Origin: DAOTWY01 sp003696565
Lineage (GTDB): Bacteria > Chloroflexota > Anaerolineae > Aggregatilineales > Phototrophicaceae
DNA: 34,310 nt
Assembly (NCBI GenBank): GCA_034435635.1
Contig: DAOTWY010000093.1
Location: 1 to 34,310, forward strand
Reading direction: 5' to 3'
A program made the position numbers and the translations under genes. This document shows, piece by piece, positions 8,336 through 14,568 of this stretch (positions are counted from its first letter, which is position 1; the number at the start of each line of letters is the position of its first letter). The notes beneath the pieces are model-generated. The model saw only the letters and a program-made list of their open reading frames with translations. It was not told the origin of the DNA and ran no database searches.

Positions 8336-9481
8336 TTAACGCTGATCAATGGGCACCCATTTGCGATCTTTAGGTCCAACATAGTTAGCGCGTGGACGGA
8401 TGAGACGACCACCCATCTGGGCGATGATGTGTGCAGTCCATCCAGCAATGCGTGCCATGGCGAACAATGGAGTGAACATATCCACATCTAAGTTCAGCGT
8501 ATAAAGCACAATCGCGCTGTAGTAATCCACATTGGGGTAAAGTTTACGTTCCTTGAAGTAATCATCTGCAAGGGCAACTTCTTCTAGTTTAGCAGCAAGG
8601 TCATACCATTTGGCGTTACCGGAAGATTCGGCGAGGTCTTTGGCGTGCTTTTTAAGGATGGCAGCACGAGGATCAACCGCCTTATAAACACGGTGACCAA
8701 TCCCCATGATCCGGCGACCATGTTCTTTAACTTCGCGCTTGAACCATGCTTCTACATTATCCGCAGAACCGATTTCTAGGAACATCTTCATGGCTTCTGC
8801 ATTAGCTCCACCATGGGATGGACCTTTAAGGGTAGCGATCCCGCCAACAACAGCACTATGCATATCAGACCCAGTTGCTGTGACAACGCGGGTGCAGAAG
8901 GTACTGGCGTTCATGCCGTGTTCAGCTAAAAGGACGAGATAAGCGTTGATGGCATCGGCGGCGGTTTGGTCTGGCTGCTCGCCGGTCATCATCCAAACGA
9001 AATTTTGAGCGAGGGTAAGATCAACACGGGGTGCGATTGGCTCCTTGCCCTTGCGGATGCGATCCCAAGCGGCTGTGATTGTGGCAATTTGCCCGGTCAG
9101 GCGGATCGCTTTTTTGAATGCAACTTCACGGTCGGTCAGATTTTCGGCATCAGTATCATAAAGAGACAAGGCAGAAACCGCGGTGCGCAAAACAGCCATG
9201 GGGTTAGCCCCCTTGGGTTGAGCCTTCATCATGTTGATGACACTGGTTGGTAAGTGGGCACCGCTAGCAATCTGATAACGCAAGTCTTCTAGTTCTTGGC
9301 GATTTGGCAAGCGGTTGTGCCACATCAAATGACAGACTTCTTCAAAAAGGACATTATTTTCCGCCAGGTCTTCAATACGATACCCAGCATAAATCAAGAT
9401 ACCTTCGTTCCCATCAATAAAGCTTGTGGAAATGTCGGCGACGACAACGCCTTCAAGCCCACCTTTATTTGCTTCAGACAT
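8336..9481 (-). CDS. gltA: Citrate synthase
   Basis: A 381-aa citrate synthase of the short type found in Gram-positive bacteria and archaea. It condenses oxaloacetate with acetyl-CoA as the entry step of the TCA cycle. Motifs include GPSHGGANAEAMKMFLEIG (catalytic His), GIGHRVYKAVDPRA (oxaloacetate-binding His, Arg) and the PNVDYYSAIVLYTLNLD segment with the catalytic Asp. The C-terminus GWTAHIIAQMGGRLIRPRANYVGP is canonical. 2-Methylcitrate synthase belongs to the same family and is not excluded, but no prp genes are nearby. AGGAG lies nine bases before the ATG. It is monocistronic, with its own promoter and terminator. Confidence 0.93.
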   Translation of the reverse strand: MSEANKGGLEGVVVADISTSFIDGNEGILIYAGYRIEDLAENNVLFEEVCHLMWHNRLPNRQELEDLRYQIASGAHLPTSVINMMKAQPKGANPMAVLRTAVSALSLYDTDAENLTDREVAFKKAIRLTGQIATITAAWDRIRKGKEPIAPRVDLTLAQNFVWMMTGEQPDQTAADAINAYLVLLAEHGMNASTFCTRVVTATGSDMHSAVVGGIATLKGPSHGGANAEAMKMFLEIGSADNVEAWFKREVKEHGRRIMGIGHRVYKAVDPRAAILKKHAKDLAESSGNAKWYDLAAKLEEVALADDYFKERKLYPNVDYYSAIVLYTLNLDVDMFTPLFAMARIAGWTAHIIAQMGGRLIRPRANYVGPKDRKWVPIDQR

Positions 9482-9519
9482 ATTTTAACTCCTATTTCAT
9501 AAAAGTGATTAGCAGATTG

Positions 9520-9548
9520 AGTATAGCATTAGGAGATATGAGTCACAA
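9520..9548 (-). promoter_or_regulatory. Citrate synthase promoter
   Basis: On the minus strand: -35 TTGTGA (9548-9543), 17-base spacer, -10 TATACT (9525-9520). Transcription would start near 9513, giving an mRNA leader of about 30 bases that includes the AGGAG ribosome binding site. Good match to the sigma-70 type consensus. Confidence 0.65.
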
Positions 9549-9588
9549 TAACAAAAGCGGAGAATTTGTGAAGATTTTCGTTAAGTGC

Positions 9589-9604
9589 TTGCATCCTGAT
9601 GCAA
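9589..9604. repeat. Perfect 7+7 palindrome, possible operator
   Basis: TTGCATC and GATGCAA separated by two bases. It overlaps the -35 box of P1, where a bound repressor would block RNA polymerase. The regulator is not identifiable from this window. Confidence 0.45.
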
Positions 9605-9617
9605 AGTGTGATAATCT
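9589..9617 (+). promoter_or_regulatory. Upstream promoter P1 of the sulfur operon, with palindrome over the -35
   Basis: -35 TTGCAT (9589-9594), 17-base spacer, -10 TAATCT (9612-9617). The -35 is part of a perfect inverted repeat TTGCATC-CT-GATGCAA (9589-9604), a good candidate operator. This promoter lies about 58 bases upstream of the second promoter and would give a transcript with a real 5' leader. Confidence 0.5.
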
Positions 9618-9646
9618 AGCGCAAGATTATTCAGGAGCGTTAAACG

Positions 9647-9675
9647 TTGAAGTGTTACACACAACCAATTAACCT
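9647..9675 (+). promoter_or_regulatory. Promoter P2 driving the MCMMCD leader of the sulfur operon
   Basis: -35 TTGAAG (9647-9652), 17-base spacer, -10 TAACCT (9670-9675). The expected start of transcription (about 9682-9683) falls on or next to the ATG of the MCMMCD peptide, so the peptide would be read from a leaderless mRNA. No Shine-Dalgarno sequence precedes it, which fits. Confidence 0.6.
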
Positions 9676-9676
9676 T

Positions 9677-9736
9677 ATGTGCATGTGTATGATGTGTGAC
9701 GAGTCGCGACCAGTCATGGGACGTTTGACGCATTAG
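9677..9736 (+). CDS. Met/Cys leader peptide upstream of the sulfur operon
   Basis: A 19-codon open frame reads MCMCMMCDESRPVMGRLTH and then TAG. If translation starts at the ATG at 9683, at the predicted mRNA 5' end, the peptide begins MCMMCD. That is identical to the leader at 33153. Seven of the first seven residues are Met or Cys. The peptide has no likely function of its own. Its translation is proposed to sense charging of tRNA-Cys and/or tRNA-Met: stalling on the early Cys/Met codons leaves the segment at 9715-9729 free, whereas complete translation to the stop covers it. No ribosome binding site is visible; leaderless initiation is inferred from the position of P2. Conservation of the motif in front of two sulfur loci is the main support. 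Confidence 0.68.
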   Translation: MCMCMMCDESRPVMGRLTH

Positions 9737-9777
9737 CCCTACCTTGCACGTGTCAATACTAAGCCAATCGTCCTATG
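9715..9777 (+). promoter_or_regulatory. Predicted antiterminator helix of leader 1
   Basis: Bases 9715-9729 (CATGGGACGTTTGAC) can pair with 9763-9777, which contains most of the 5' arm and the loop of the terminator. By eye 13 of 15 positions pair, including one G-U; mismatches are at 9724/9768 and 9728/9764. Formation excludes the terminator hairpin. The first strand lies inside the last codons of the leader peptide. Confidence 0.55.
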
Positions 9778-9792
9778 ACGGTTGGCTTTTTT
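9761..9792 (+). terminator. Attenuator terminator of the sulfur operon
   Basis: Twelve-base-pair stem AAGCCAATCGTC (9761-9772) / GACGGTTGGCTT (9777-9788) with one G-U pair and a CTAT loop, followed by a run of T up to 9792. It stands 22 bases before the first gene of the operon and downstream of the leader peptide, so it should end transcription prematurely when the antiterminator does not form. Confidence 0.82.
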
Positions 9793-9814
9793 GTTTGCTT
9801 AGTGGGAGAAGTGT

Positions 9815-10252
9815 ATGCCAGCCAAGATAACCCATTCGTTACAACAAACCATTCGGCAACAGTTAGAGGGAACATATCCTAATGAAGGGGGAGGTTTTTT
9901 ATTGGGGATAGTGGAAGGTGAAACCCACCAGGTATTGGATGTTATCCAGGTGGAAAATGTGTTTGAAACAGAAGAACAGTATCACCGTTATGCCATGACC
10001 CCACAAAATTGGGCACAAATGGAAGACGAAGCAGAGGAACGCGGTTTAACATTGATCGGTTATTATCACAGTCACCCAGATTCAGCGGCTATTCCATCAG
10101 AGTATGACCGAGTACATGCCCTGCCCCATTTTTTGTACATCATTACATCCGTCCGGCAAGGTCAATCTGAGGAGATGACTGCCTGGCTGTTAAAGGATGA
10201 TCGCAGCAGCTTTGAGCAGCTGGCATTGGAAATTAGCAACGAGACAGTTTAA
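9815..10252 (+). CDS. JAMM/MPN+ metalloprotease (Mec/HcyD-like)
   Basis: A 145-aa Mov34/MPN/PAD-1 family protein with an intact JAMM zinc site: Glu24 (YPNEGGGFLLG) and H85-S-H87 followed by seven residues, Ser95, two residues and Asp98 (HSHPDSAAIPSEYD). In mycobacteria (Mec) and Wolinella (HcyD), enzymes of this type trim the C-terminus of a ubiquitin-like sulfur carrier. They also release the newly made cysteine or homocysteine from it. The operon contains a carrier with one residue after its Gly-Gly, plus MetY, so the HcyD role is the likely one. GGGAGAAG precedes the ATG, 22 bases after the attenuator terminator. It is first in the operon. Family and site are seen; substrate is inferred. 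Confidence 0.88.
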   Translation: MPAKITHSLQQTIRQQLEGTYPNEGGGFLLGIVEGETHQVLDVIQVENVFETEEQYHRYAMTPQNWAQMEDEAEERGLTLIGYYHSHPDSAAIPSEYDRVHALPHFLYIITSVRQGQSEEMTAWLLKDDRSSFEQLALEISNETV

Positions 10253-10305
10253 TCAACTGTAGGTTAGCAACATGCATATTATTTATATTGAAGGAGAGAA
10301 AGCAG

Positions 10306-11619
10306 ATGAGTGAGAACAACGGACATCAATTCAGCTATGAAACCCGCGCTTTACACGCCGGATATAGCCCAGACCCAACAACTGGCTCACGCGCGGTGCC
10401 AATTTACCAAACAACCTCGTATCAATTCCGTGATACGGCTCATGCAGCAGCGTTATTTGCCCTGCAAGAAAGCGGTAACATTTATACGCGCATCATGAAC
10501 CCAACCAATGGTGCGTTTGAGGAACGACTGGCAAGCCTAGAAGGTGGCATCGGTGCCATTGCCACATCCTCCGGGCAATCTGCTGAGCTGATTGCATTTT
10601 TAACAATCGCCCAAGCGGGAGATGAGATTATCTCAACCAGTGCATTATATGGTGGGAGCTATACCTTGCTCAAATACACCCTTAGCCGTTTGGGGATTAA
10701 GACGCATTTTGTCAACAGCACTGATCCCAAAGATTTTGAAGCCCTCATCAATGACAAAACCCGGTTGATCTATTTGGAAACGATTGGTAACCCCAAGTTA
10801 GAAATCCCTGATTTTGAAGGAATTGCAGCAGTTGCCCATGCACATGGTGTGCCAGTTATCACAGATAACACATTTGCGCCGTATATTTTCCATCCGTTTG
10901 AGCATGGTGTGGATATTATCACCTACTCCACCACAAAATGGATCGGTGGGCATGGATTGAGCATTGGCGGGGCGATTGTGGACAGTGGCAAATTTGACTG
11001 GAAAGCGGCGAATCGTCATGCCACATTGGTGGAACCAGAACCGGCATATGGAAACGCTGTGTTAGCTGATTTTGCAGGCGAAGCCGCTTATATTGCGCGG
11101 GCGCGGGTAGTTGGTCTACGGGATATGGGTGCCAGCCAAGCCCCGTTCAATAGCTTTTTGAACATCATCGGTTTGGAAACATTACCGTTGCGCATGGAAC
11201 GACATGTCACCAATGCGCAAAAAGTTGCGGAATATCTGAAGGATCATCCAGCGGTGGCATGGGTTAATTATCCTGGGTTACCAGAGCATCCTAGCTATGA
11301 ACGCGCTCAAAAGTATTTCCGTCATGGTCCTGGCTCTGTACTGGGATTCGGTATTAAAGGTGGGAAGGAAGCCGGCGCAGCGTTTATTGACAACTTAAAG
11401 TTGTTCTCTCATCTGGCAAATGTGGGTGATTCACGGTCATTGGCAATTCATCCGGCAACAACAACCCACCAACAGCTCACGCCAGAAGAACAAGCTGCCA
11501 GCGGTGTAACCGATGATTATATCCGCCTGTCAATCGGTATCGAATATATTGATGATATTCTGTGGGATTTGGATCAGGCGTTGAAGATTGCACAAGGTAA
11601 AACTATCCAAGCCGTTTAG
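10306..11619 (+). CDS. metY: O-acetylhomoserine sulfhydrylase
   Basis: A 437-aa PLP enzyme of the Cys/Met metabolism family, MetY subgroup judging by length. It makes homocysteine from O-acetylhomoserine and a sulfide donor. Characteristic segments: ETRALHAGYSPDPTTGSRAVPIYQTTSYQF, MNPTNGAFEERLASLEGG, SGQSAE, DNTFAPY and the PLP lysine in YSTTKWIGGHG (Lys211). The C-terminal HLANVGDSRSLAIHPATTTHQQL motif is canonical. The ATG at 10306 has AAGGAGAG eight bases upstream; the in-frame TTG at 10288 is not needed. The sulfur source is probably a protein thiocarboxylate on the carrier encoded downstream, as for Wolinella MetY, although free sulfide is also possible. Confidence 0.93.
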   Translation: MSENNGHQFSYETRALHAGYSPDPTTGSRAVPIYQTTSYQFRDTAHAAALFALQESGNIYTRIMNPTNGAFEERLASLEGGIGAIATSSGQSAELIAFLTIAQAGDEIISTSALYGGSYTLLKYTLSRLGIKTHFVNSTDPKDFEALINDKTRLIYLETIGNPKLEIPDFEGIAAVAHAHGVPVITDNTFAPYIFHPFEHGVDIITYSTTKWIGGHGLSIGGAIVDSGKFDWKAANRHATLVEPEPAYGNAVLADFAGEAAYIARARVVGLRDMGASQAPFNSFLNIIGLETLPLRMERHVTNAQKVAEYLKDHPAVAWVNYPGLPEHPSYERAQKYFRHGPGSVLGFGIKGGKEAGAAFIDNLKLFSHLANVGDSRSLAIHPATTTHQQLTPEEQAASGVTDDYIRLSIGIEYIDDILWDLDQALKIAQGKTIQAV

Positions 11620-11652
11620 TGGTGCAACAATATTCATTAACCGTTCACTTCA

Positions 11653-11677
11653 GGTGCGGAGATTTACCTTCCGCACC
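11653..11677 (+). other. Hairpin between metY and metX
   Basis: GGTGCGGA (11653-11660) and TCCGCACC (11670-11677) form a perfect eight-base-pair stem with a nine-base loop. No T run follows, so it is not a standard terminator. It may stabilise or set the relative levels of the metY and metX parts of the mRNA. Confidence 0.45.
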
Positions 11678-11706
11678 CCCATATACGAATCGTGATGGAG
11701 CAACAC

Positions 11707-12894
11707 ATGACCTATGAAGGGAACTTACGCCGATTGTTACCAAGACGCAGTGTCAGGATGCACGACCCGCGTTCAGTTGGCGTGGTAGACCGATATCATG
11801 CTCAGTTTGATGAGACATTACATCTACGCTCTGGCGGTAAGTTAGAAGGCTTCACCCTGGCTTATGAAACCTATGGTGCATTGAATGCAGATAAATCCAA
11901 TGCGATTTTGATCTGCCATGCGCTTTCAGGAGATTCACACGTAGCAGGCTATTATACAGATGATCCAGAGGAAAAACCCGGCTGGTGGGACGAAGCGGTT
12001 GGTCCGGGGAAGATGTTTGACACAGACAAATACTTCATCATTTGCTCCAATGTAATCGGTGGTTGCCGGGGTAGCACAGGTCCTTCGTCAATCGCACCAG
12101 ATGGCAAGCCCTATGGATTGCGGTTTCCAGTTATCACCATCGCCGATATGGTAAAAGCACAAACGTATTTAATTGACCGGCTAGAGATTGATACGTTGTT
12201 TGCTATCGCCGGTGGCAGTATGGGAGGCATGCAAGCCCTACAGTGGTCAGTTGACTACCCTGAGCGCGTGCGTAATGTGTTGTTTATCGCCAGTACACCA
12301 CGATCTTCCACACAAAATATCGCTTTTAATGAAATTGGGCGGCAAGCGATTTATGCTGATCCTCATTGGAATCATGGAGATTATTATGGACGAAAAGAAA
12401 AGCCAGACGCGGGGTTAGCAGTGGCGCGGATGATTGGTCATATCACATACATGAGTGAACAATCATTAGAGCAGAAATTCGGGCGGGAGTTACAAGGACA
12501 TCGTGAGCTGAAATACACCTTTGAAACAGAATTTAAGGTGGAAGGCTATTTGCATTATCAGGGGTTTAAATTCACAGAACGGTTTGATGCCAATAGCTAC
12601 TTATACATCACCAAAGCATTGGATTATTACGATGTTTCAGATGGTTATGGCACTATCTATGACGCATTGCGCCGTACCCAAGCCAATTTTTTGGTGGTCA
12701 GTTTTAGTAGTGATTGGCTCTATACCGACAAACAAGCCCGCGAACTTGTAGACCCGCTACGGCGGCTAAAGCGCGATGTTGAATATCACCGTGTTGAGGC
12801 AACCTTTGGACATGATTCGTTTTTGGTAGAAGTAGATACCATGACGGAGTTGGTTGGTGGTTATTTAGCAAAACAATGGCGACGAATCAGATAA
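11707..12894 (+). CDS. metX: Homoserine O-acetyltransferase
   Basis: A 395-aa alpha/beta hydrolase-fold acyltransferase that makes O-acetylhomoserine, the substrate of the preceding MetY. The catalytic triad is visible: Ser171 in GGSMGGMQALQWS, Asp336 in FSSDWLYT and His369 in FGHDSFLVE. The N-terminal family signature CHALSGDSHVAGYY and the motif GGCRGSTGPSSIAPDGKPYG are also present. Acyl specificity (acetyl versus succinyl, homoserine versus serine) is not proven, but pairing with MetY argues for homoserine and acetyl. I chose the ATG at 11707 because GGAG lies six bases before it. Starts at 11692 (GTG) and 11695 (ATG) are in frame and lack a ribosome binding site. Confidence 0.92.
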   Translation: MTYEGNLRRLLPRRSVRMHDPRSVGVVDRYHAQFDETLHLRSGGKLEGFTLAYETYGALNADKSNAILICHALSGDSHVAGYYTDDPEEKPGWWDEAVGPGKMFDTDKYFIICSNVIGGCRGSTGPSSIAPDGKPYGLRFPVITIADMVKAQTYLIDRLEIDTLFAIAGGSMGGMQALQWSVDYPERVRNVLFIASTPRSSTQNIAFNEIGRQAIYADPHWNHGDYYGRKEKPDAGLAVARMIGHITYMSEQSLEQKFGRELQGHRELKYTFETEFKVEGYLHYQGFKFTERFDANSYLYITKALDYYDVSDGYGTIYDALRRTQANFLVVSFSSDWLYTDKQARELVDPLRRLKRDVEYHRVEATFGHDSFLVEVDTMTELVGGYLAKQWRRIR

Positions 12895-12936
12895 ATTTTA
12901 GTATTTTCATGAATATCTAAAAGGAGAGACAACCAT

Positions 12937-13209
12937 ATGGCAAGCATTAAAATCCCTACCCCATTACGGGCATATACTGGCGGAGAGGCAAAAATTGACG
13001 TAGCTGGCAAGACCATTGCAGAAGCATTAAACAACCTGGTGGCACAGTATCCTGATTTGAAACCGCATTTATTCAATGGCGACGAGTTACGGAGTTTCGT
13101 CAATATCTTTTTAGGCAGTGAAGATGTCCGCTTTTTGGATGGGCTAGATACAGAAATTACACCAGAGGATGACTTGCGGATAATTCCTAGTATCGCCGGA
13201 GGATACTGA
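12937..13209 (+). CDS. ThiS/MoaD-like sulfur carrier protein (CysO/HcyS-like)
   Basis: A 90-aa beta-grasp, ubiquitin-like sulfur carrier. The length and the C-terminus (DDLRIIPSIAGGY) resemble MoaD/CysO proteins. Sulfur carriers normally end in Gly-Gly, which is adenylated and then thiocarboxylated. Here one Tyr (residue 90) follows Gly88-Gly89, so the precursor must be trimmed before activation, presumably by the JAMM protease of the operon. In Wolinella an alanine after the Gly-Gly of HcyS is removed by HcyD in the same way. AAGGAGAG lies before the ATG. The stop overlaps the next start (TGATG). The carrier role is confident from family; use in homocysteine rather than cysteine, thiamine or molybdopterin synthesis is inferred from the neighbours. 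Confidence 0.88.
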   Translation: MASIKIPTPLRAYTGGEAKIDVAGKTIAEALNNLVAQYPDLKPHLFNGDELRSFVNIFLGSEDVRFLDGLDTEITPEDDLRIIPSIAGGY

Positions 13210-13739
13210 TGCGAATTCGCCCCGCTAAATGGGATGATGCTGCAGGCATTGCACGAATGCACGTCTCAAGTTGGCAAACAAGCTATCCAGGTATTATCCC
13301 GCAACATTTTTTGGATACGCTTTCCGTTGAACGCCGTACAGAGAGTTGGCAACACATATTAAGTGATGAGAACACAGAGGTAGTTCTTGTAGCAGAAGCT
13401 GATGACGGGGAAATCCTGGGGTTTGTTAGTGGTGGTAAAGAGCGAGAGTCTGTACCAGGTTACGATGGTGAATTATATGCCATCTATTTATTAAAAGATG
13501 CACAGGGTAAGGGTATTGGGTATCAATTGTTCAAGAAGTTCGTAAAAGCATTAACTGAACGTGGCTATAACAACATGGTGCTGTGGGTGTTTAGAGATAA
13601 CAGGGTTGCACGTCAGTTCTATGAGAACTTAGGTGGGCAACTTCTTGCACAAAAAACCCTGACAATTGCACAGAAAGATGTGGTTGAAGTTGCCCATGGC
13701 TGGAAGGACATCAAAGGATGGTTGATCAAACAGGGTTAA
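13209..13739 (+). CDS. GNAT family N-acetyltransferase
   Basis: A 176-aa Gcn5-related acetyltransferase. The acetyl-CoA motif is AQGKGIGYQLFKKF, preceded by the strand GELYAIYLLKDA and followed by LWVFRDNRVARQFYENLGGQ, the usual motif B. The N-terminus (MRIRPAKWDDAAGIARMHVSSWQTSYPGI) is typical of GNATs acting on small molecules or antibiotics-like amines. The acceptor is unknown. Its ATG overlaps the stop of the sulfur carrier by one base, so the two are translationally coupled. A role in sulfur metabolism is therefore possible but unproven. Confidence 0.85.
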   Translation: MRIRPAKWDDAAGIARMHVSSWQTSYPGIIPQHFLDTLSVERRTESWQHILSDENTEVVLVAEADDGEILGFVSGGKERESVPGYDGELYAIYLLKDAQGKGIGYQLFKKFVKALTERGYNNMVLWVFRDNRVARQFYENLGGQLLAQKTLTIAQKDVVEVAHGWKDIKGWLIKQG

Positions 13740-14161
13740 AGGTAGGGATTGGCACAACAATCGTTTTACTCATATTGGCATTTATATTAGACAGTTGGGT
13801 ACTCGTTGGGTTGGTGGCGATAGCACAGTTTCTTGGTGCGCTAACAGTACCATTTGCACCATATAAGCTATTCTACCAAACGATTATCAAGCCATCAGGA
13901 TTAGTCAAACCACGTGTTATACAAGATAACCCTAAACCACATCAGTTTGCGATGCTCGTTGGGGCGATTTTTAACACAGCGGGCATGATGGCATTAATAA
14001 CTGGTGTGGATGTATTGGGCTGGGTACTGATCGGTATCGTGGTGGTGTTGGCAAATTTAAACTTTTGGTTAAATTTCTGCCTGGGTTGCTGGATGTATTA
14101 TCAGTTAAGCCGATGGGGTGTGCCTGGGTTCCGTGCAACAGCATTGGAGGATCACTCATGA
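13718..14161 (+). CDS. DUF4395 family membrane protein with CxxC
   Basis: A 147-aa protein matching the DUF4395 family by sequence pattern. Hydrophobic segments lie at about 10-28, 28-45, 77-97 and 99-120. A PFAPYKLFYQ motif follows the second segment, and a NFCLGCWMYY motif has Cys121 and Cys124 at the end of the last helix. The function of the family is not established to my knowledge. The CxxC next to a membrane, the coupled membrane-anchored thioredoxin and the rhodanese-bearing E1 enzyme suggest transfer of reductant or sulfane sulfur across or at the membrane. The start at 13718 overlaps the GNAT gene by 22 bases, with GGAAGG ten bases upstream; the stop overlaps the next ATG (ATGA). 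Confidence 0.78.
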   Translation: MVDQTGLKVGIGTTIVLLILAFILDSWVLVGLVAIAQFLGALTVPFAPYKLFYQTIIKPSGLVKPRVIQDNPKPHQFAMLVGAIFNTAGMMALITGVDVLGWVLIGIVVVLANLNFWLNFCLGCWMYYQLSRWGVPGFRATALEDHS

Positions 14162-14568
14162 TTGAGCGTGTGATGCTTGTGCTTCTTTTAGTGGTTGTTA
14201 GCATGGTGGTGTATTGGATATATACGCGCTGGCAAATCAGCCGTGTGAATAAATTGCAGCAAGCCAATGACCCAATATTGAACCGCCTAAAACCAGGTAT
14301 TCCAGCGGTAATCTATTTCAGCACACCCTATTGCCTGCCATGTAAAACACAACAACAACCGGAACTGGAACAATTAATAACGGAAATCGGCGAAAACAAA
14401 ATACAGGTGATCCAGGTTGATGCAACACAAGAGCCAGATTCAGCAGATCGTTGGGGGGTGTTTTCCGCGCCGACCACATTTATTTTGGACGCAAAGGGTA
14501 AAACCCGCACCGTCAACTACGGTGTAACAGATCATTATCGATTACGCAAACAATTGGAGATGACGTAA
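14158..14568 (+). CDS. Membrane-anchored thioredoxin-like protein
   Basis: A 136-aa protein with an N-terminal transmembrane helix (about residues 5-22) followed by a basic linker and a thioredoxin domain. The active site is FSTPYCLPCK (Cys59, Cys62) and the cis-proline loop is SAPTTFIL (Pro105). The redox side of the membrane is not certain from sequence: one helix with RW/SR residues after it suggests a cytoplasmic domain, but the opposite orientation cannot be excluded. It likely reduces a disulfide or persulfide intermediate of the sulfur carrier pathway, with DUF4395 as partner. The start at 14158 has GGAGG seven bases upstream and a four-base overlap with the preceding stop. Confidence 0.85.
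   Translation: MIERVMLVLLLVVVSMVVYWIYTRWQISRVNKLQQANDPILNRLKPGIPAVIYFSTPYCLPCKTQQQPELEQLITEIGENKIQVIQVDATQEPDSADRWGVFSAPTTFILDAKGKTRTVNYGVTDHYRLRKQLEMT

Noticed and set aside
9424..9672. Open frame running from citrate synthase antisense into the regulatory region (82 aa)
   Set aside because: It overlaps citrate synthase in antisense and then crosses two promoters. It has no ribosome binding site and no recognisable family.
9482..9814. SAM or cobalamin riboswitch upstream of the methionine genes
   Set aside because: No sequence core of these classes is visible. The region is explained by promoters, a leader peptide and an attenuator.
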